Source: Afipia sp.
GTDB taxonomy: Bacteria > Pseudomonadota > Alphaproteobacteria > Rhizobiales > Xanthobacteraceae
DNA: 64,000 nt
NCBI GenBank assembly: GCA_024707075.1
Contig: JANQAK010000001.1
Span: 310,001-374,000 of the forward strand
Direction of reading: 5' to 3'
Part shown: one piece after another, positions 63,069 through 64,000 of the stretch
Layout: every line of letters starts with the position of its first letter
Numbering within the stretch: position 1 is the stretch's first letter
Translations under genes and position numbers: made by a program
The notes under the pieces: generated by a model
The model's database searches: none
Seen by the model: only the letters and a program-made list of their open reading frames with translations
Told to the model about the DNA's origin: nothing

Positions 63069-63743
63069 ATGTCGTCCTTTGCCTCGAAACTCGCCCTGCT
63101 CGCCGCCGGATTGATGCTGGCCGGGTGCATGCAGACCACCTACGAAGCCGCCTCGGACACCTCCCTGAAGCCGCGCGACAAGGAATTGCTGTCCAAGGTC
63201 AGCTACGACAAGGTCCCGGTCTCGGCCCCGTTCCGGCGGGCCATTGTGGACTATCACCGCAAGGAGCTGCCGGGCTCCATCGTCGTCGATTCCGACAACC
63301 ACTATCTTTATTACGTGCTCGAGGGCGGCAAGGCGATCCGTTACGGCATCACCGTCGGCGAAGAGGCGATGGCGTGGTCGGGCATCGCCAAGGTCGGCGC
63401 GATGACCGAATGGCCTGACTGGCATCCGACAAAGAGCGAGATTTCGCGACTCGGCGTGCCGACTTTCGTCAAGGGCGGCCCCGACAATCCCATGGGATCG
63501 CGGGCGATCTATCTTTATTCCGGTGGCAAGGACACCCTGTTCCGGATCCACGGCACCAACCAGCCGGAATACATTGGCGCGTCGATCTCCTCGGGCTGCA
63601 TCCGCATGACCAACGAAGACGTCATCGACCTGTACGGCAAGGTCAAGATGGGAACCGTGGTGGTTGTCCTTGATCCCAAGCAGGGAGATTCCCCGTTCAA
63701 TTCCAAGATGGCGCTCCAGGGCGGCGGCGGAGGATCGTTTTAG
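63069..63743 (+). CDS. L,D-transpeptidase lipoprotein
   Basis: A 224-residue protein from ATG 63069. A lipoprotein signal ends in the lipobox LAGC (LMLAGCMQTTYEAA, Cys near 20). The YkuD domain has RIHGTNQPEYIGASISSGCIRM, with the catalytic His and Cys. Typical members make 3-3 peptidoglycan cross-links or attach lipoproteins and beta-barrel proteins to the cell wall, the latter an alphaproteobacterial speciality. Located at the periplasmic face. Confidence 0.94.
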   Translation: MSSFASKLALLAAGLMLAGCMQTTYEAASDTSLKPRDKELLSKVSYDKVPVSAPFRRAIVDYHRKELPGSIVVDSDNHYLYYVLEGGKAIRYGITVGEEAMAWSGIAKVGAMTEWPDWHPTKSEISRLGVPTFVKGGPDNPMGSRAIYLYSGGKDTLFRIHGTNQPEYIGASISSGCIRMTNEDVIDLYGKVKMGTVVVVLDPKQGDSPFNSKMALQGGGGGSF

Positions 63744-64000
63744 ACAACCGCCGACGCCGGAAGCCCGGCGCGAGTGAACATTTAGGCATCCTGTGGCCGG
63801 ATGCCTCCTGATCCTGTGAGGCGCAAATGCCACAGGTAGGATGCTGCATGGCAAAACCAGCTTCGAAATGCTGGAAATACGCCACGTTTCAGAGCAAATA
63901 GAGGGTAACGGAATCGGAAGTATCTTCCGGCTAGTTTTTGGCGTGAGACACGCCCAGCGCCCCTATTTGGAACTTCGGAATGTCCTCGTTCGGTTCAAAA
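63744..64000. other. Right-edge intergenic sequence
   Basis: No gene is visible. A GGCATCC-N7-GGATGCC hairpin (63785-63805) follows the transpeptidase. A CGGAAG-TAT-CTTCCG hairpin with a TTTTT run five bases later (63915-63939) may be a terminator. Confidence 0.4.

Overview
The window reads as a chromosomal segment of an alphaproteobacterium of the Bradyrhizobium, Rhodopseudomonas, Nitrobacter and Afipia group (Nitrobacteraceae). The evidence is the GC-rich coding, the gene order histone-deacetylase-like, xseB, dxs, tlyA and rRNA methyltransferase, the Ku and LigD pair, the paired 4-helix-bundle chemoreceptors, and several families of intergenic palindromic repeats of the type common in this group. 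This assignment is inference from gene content; no marker rRNA is present.

Left part (1-6891): accessory DNA. It holds the 3' part of a large serine recombinase gene and, convergent to it, a giant Avs-like STAND NTPase gene with an N-terminal PD-(D/E)XK (Cap4/DUF4297-like) nuclease domain, which is broken by one frameshift near its 3' end. 6892-21004 is a 14.1-kb integrative element. It is bounded by a perfect 48-bp direct repeat that equals the 3' half of the tRNA-Gln(TTG) gene at 20957-21032. It carries a tyrosine integrase, an excisionase-like protein, a primase-helicase, a train of unknown proteins, a Ku homologue, small secreted proteins, an FRG-domain protein and a DUF5343/HEPN pair. 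It also holds a noncoding replication-origin-like region (iteron-like GGACGGGTT copies and a large inverted repeat) and a 14-bp box repeated upstream of several of its genes.

Right part (21005-64000): core chromosome. It covers acyl-CoA metabolism, an isoprenoid/RNA-modification block (xseB, dxs, tlyA, RNA methyltransferase), two paralogous chemoreceptors with shared upstream elements, a Cache-GGDEF diguanylate cyclase, a ClC channel, an adenylate cyclase, and a globin-coupled chemoreceptor behind an FNR/FixK-type box. Further on come aroC, a histidine phosphatase, fabI, an ECF sigma/anti-sigma pair, a CNNM/CorC protein, ilvD, a CbpA-type DnaJ, pdxH, an SDR, the divergent ohr-ohrR pair with two palindromic operators, chromosomal ku-ligD, corA and an L,D-transpeptidase.

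A cross-cutting observation: at least eight genes are interrupted by single-base length differences in short homopolymers, and one added or removed base restores a family-typical protein each time. This looks more like sequencing or assembly error than gene decay, so genes called frameshifted here should not be taken as dead without checking reads.
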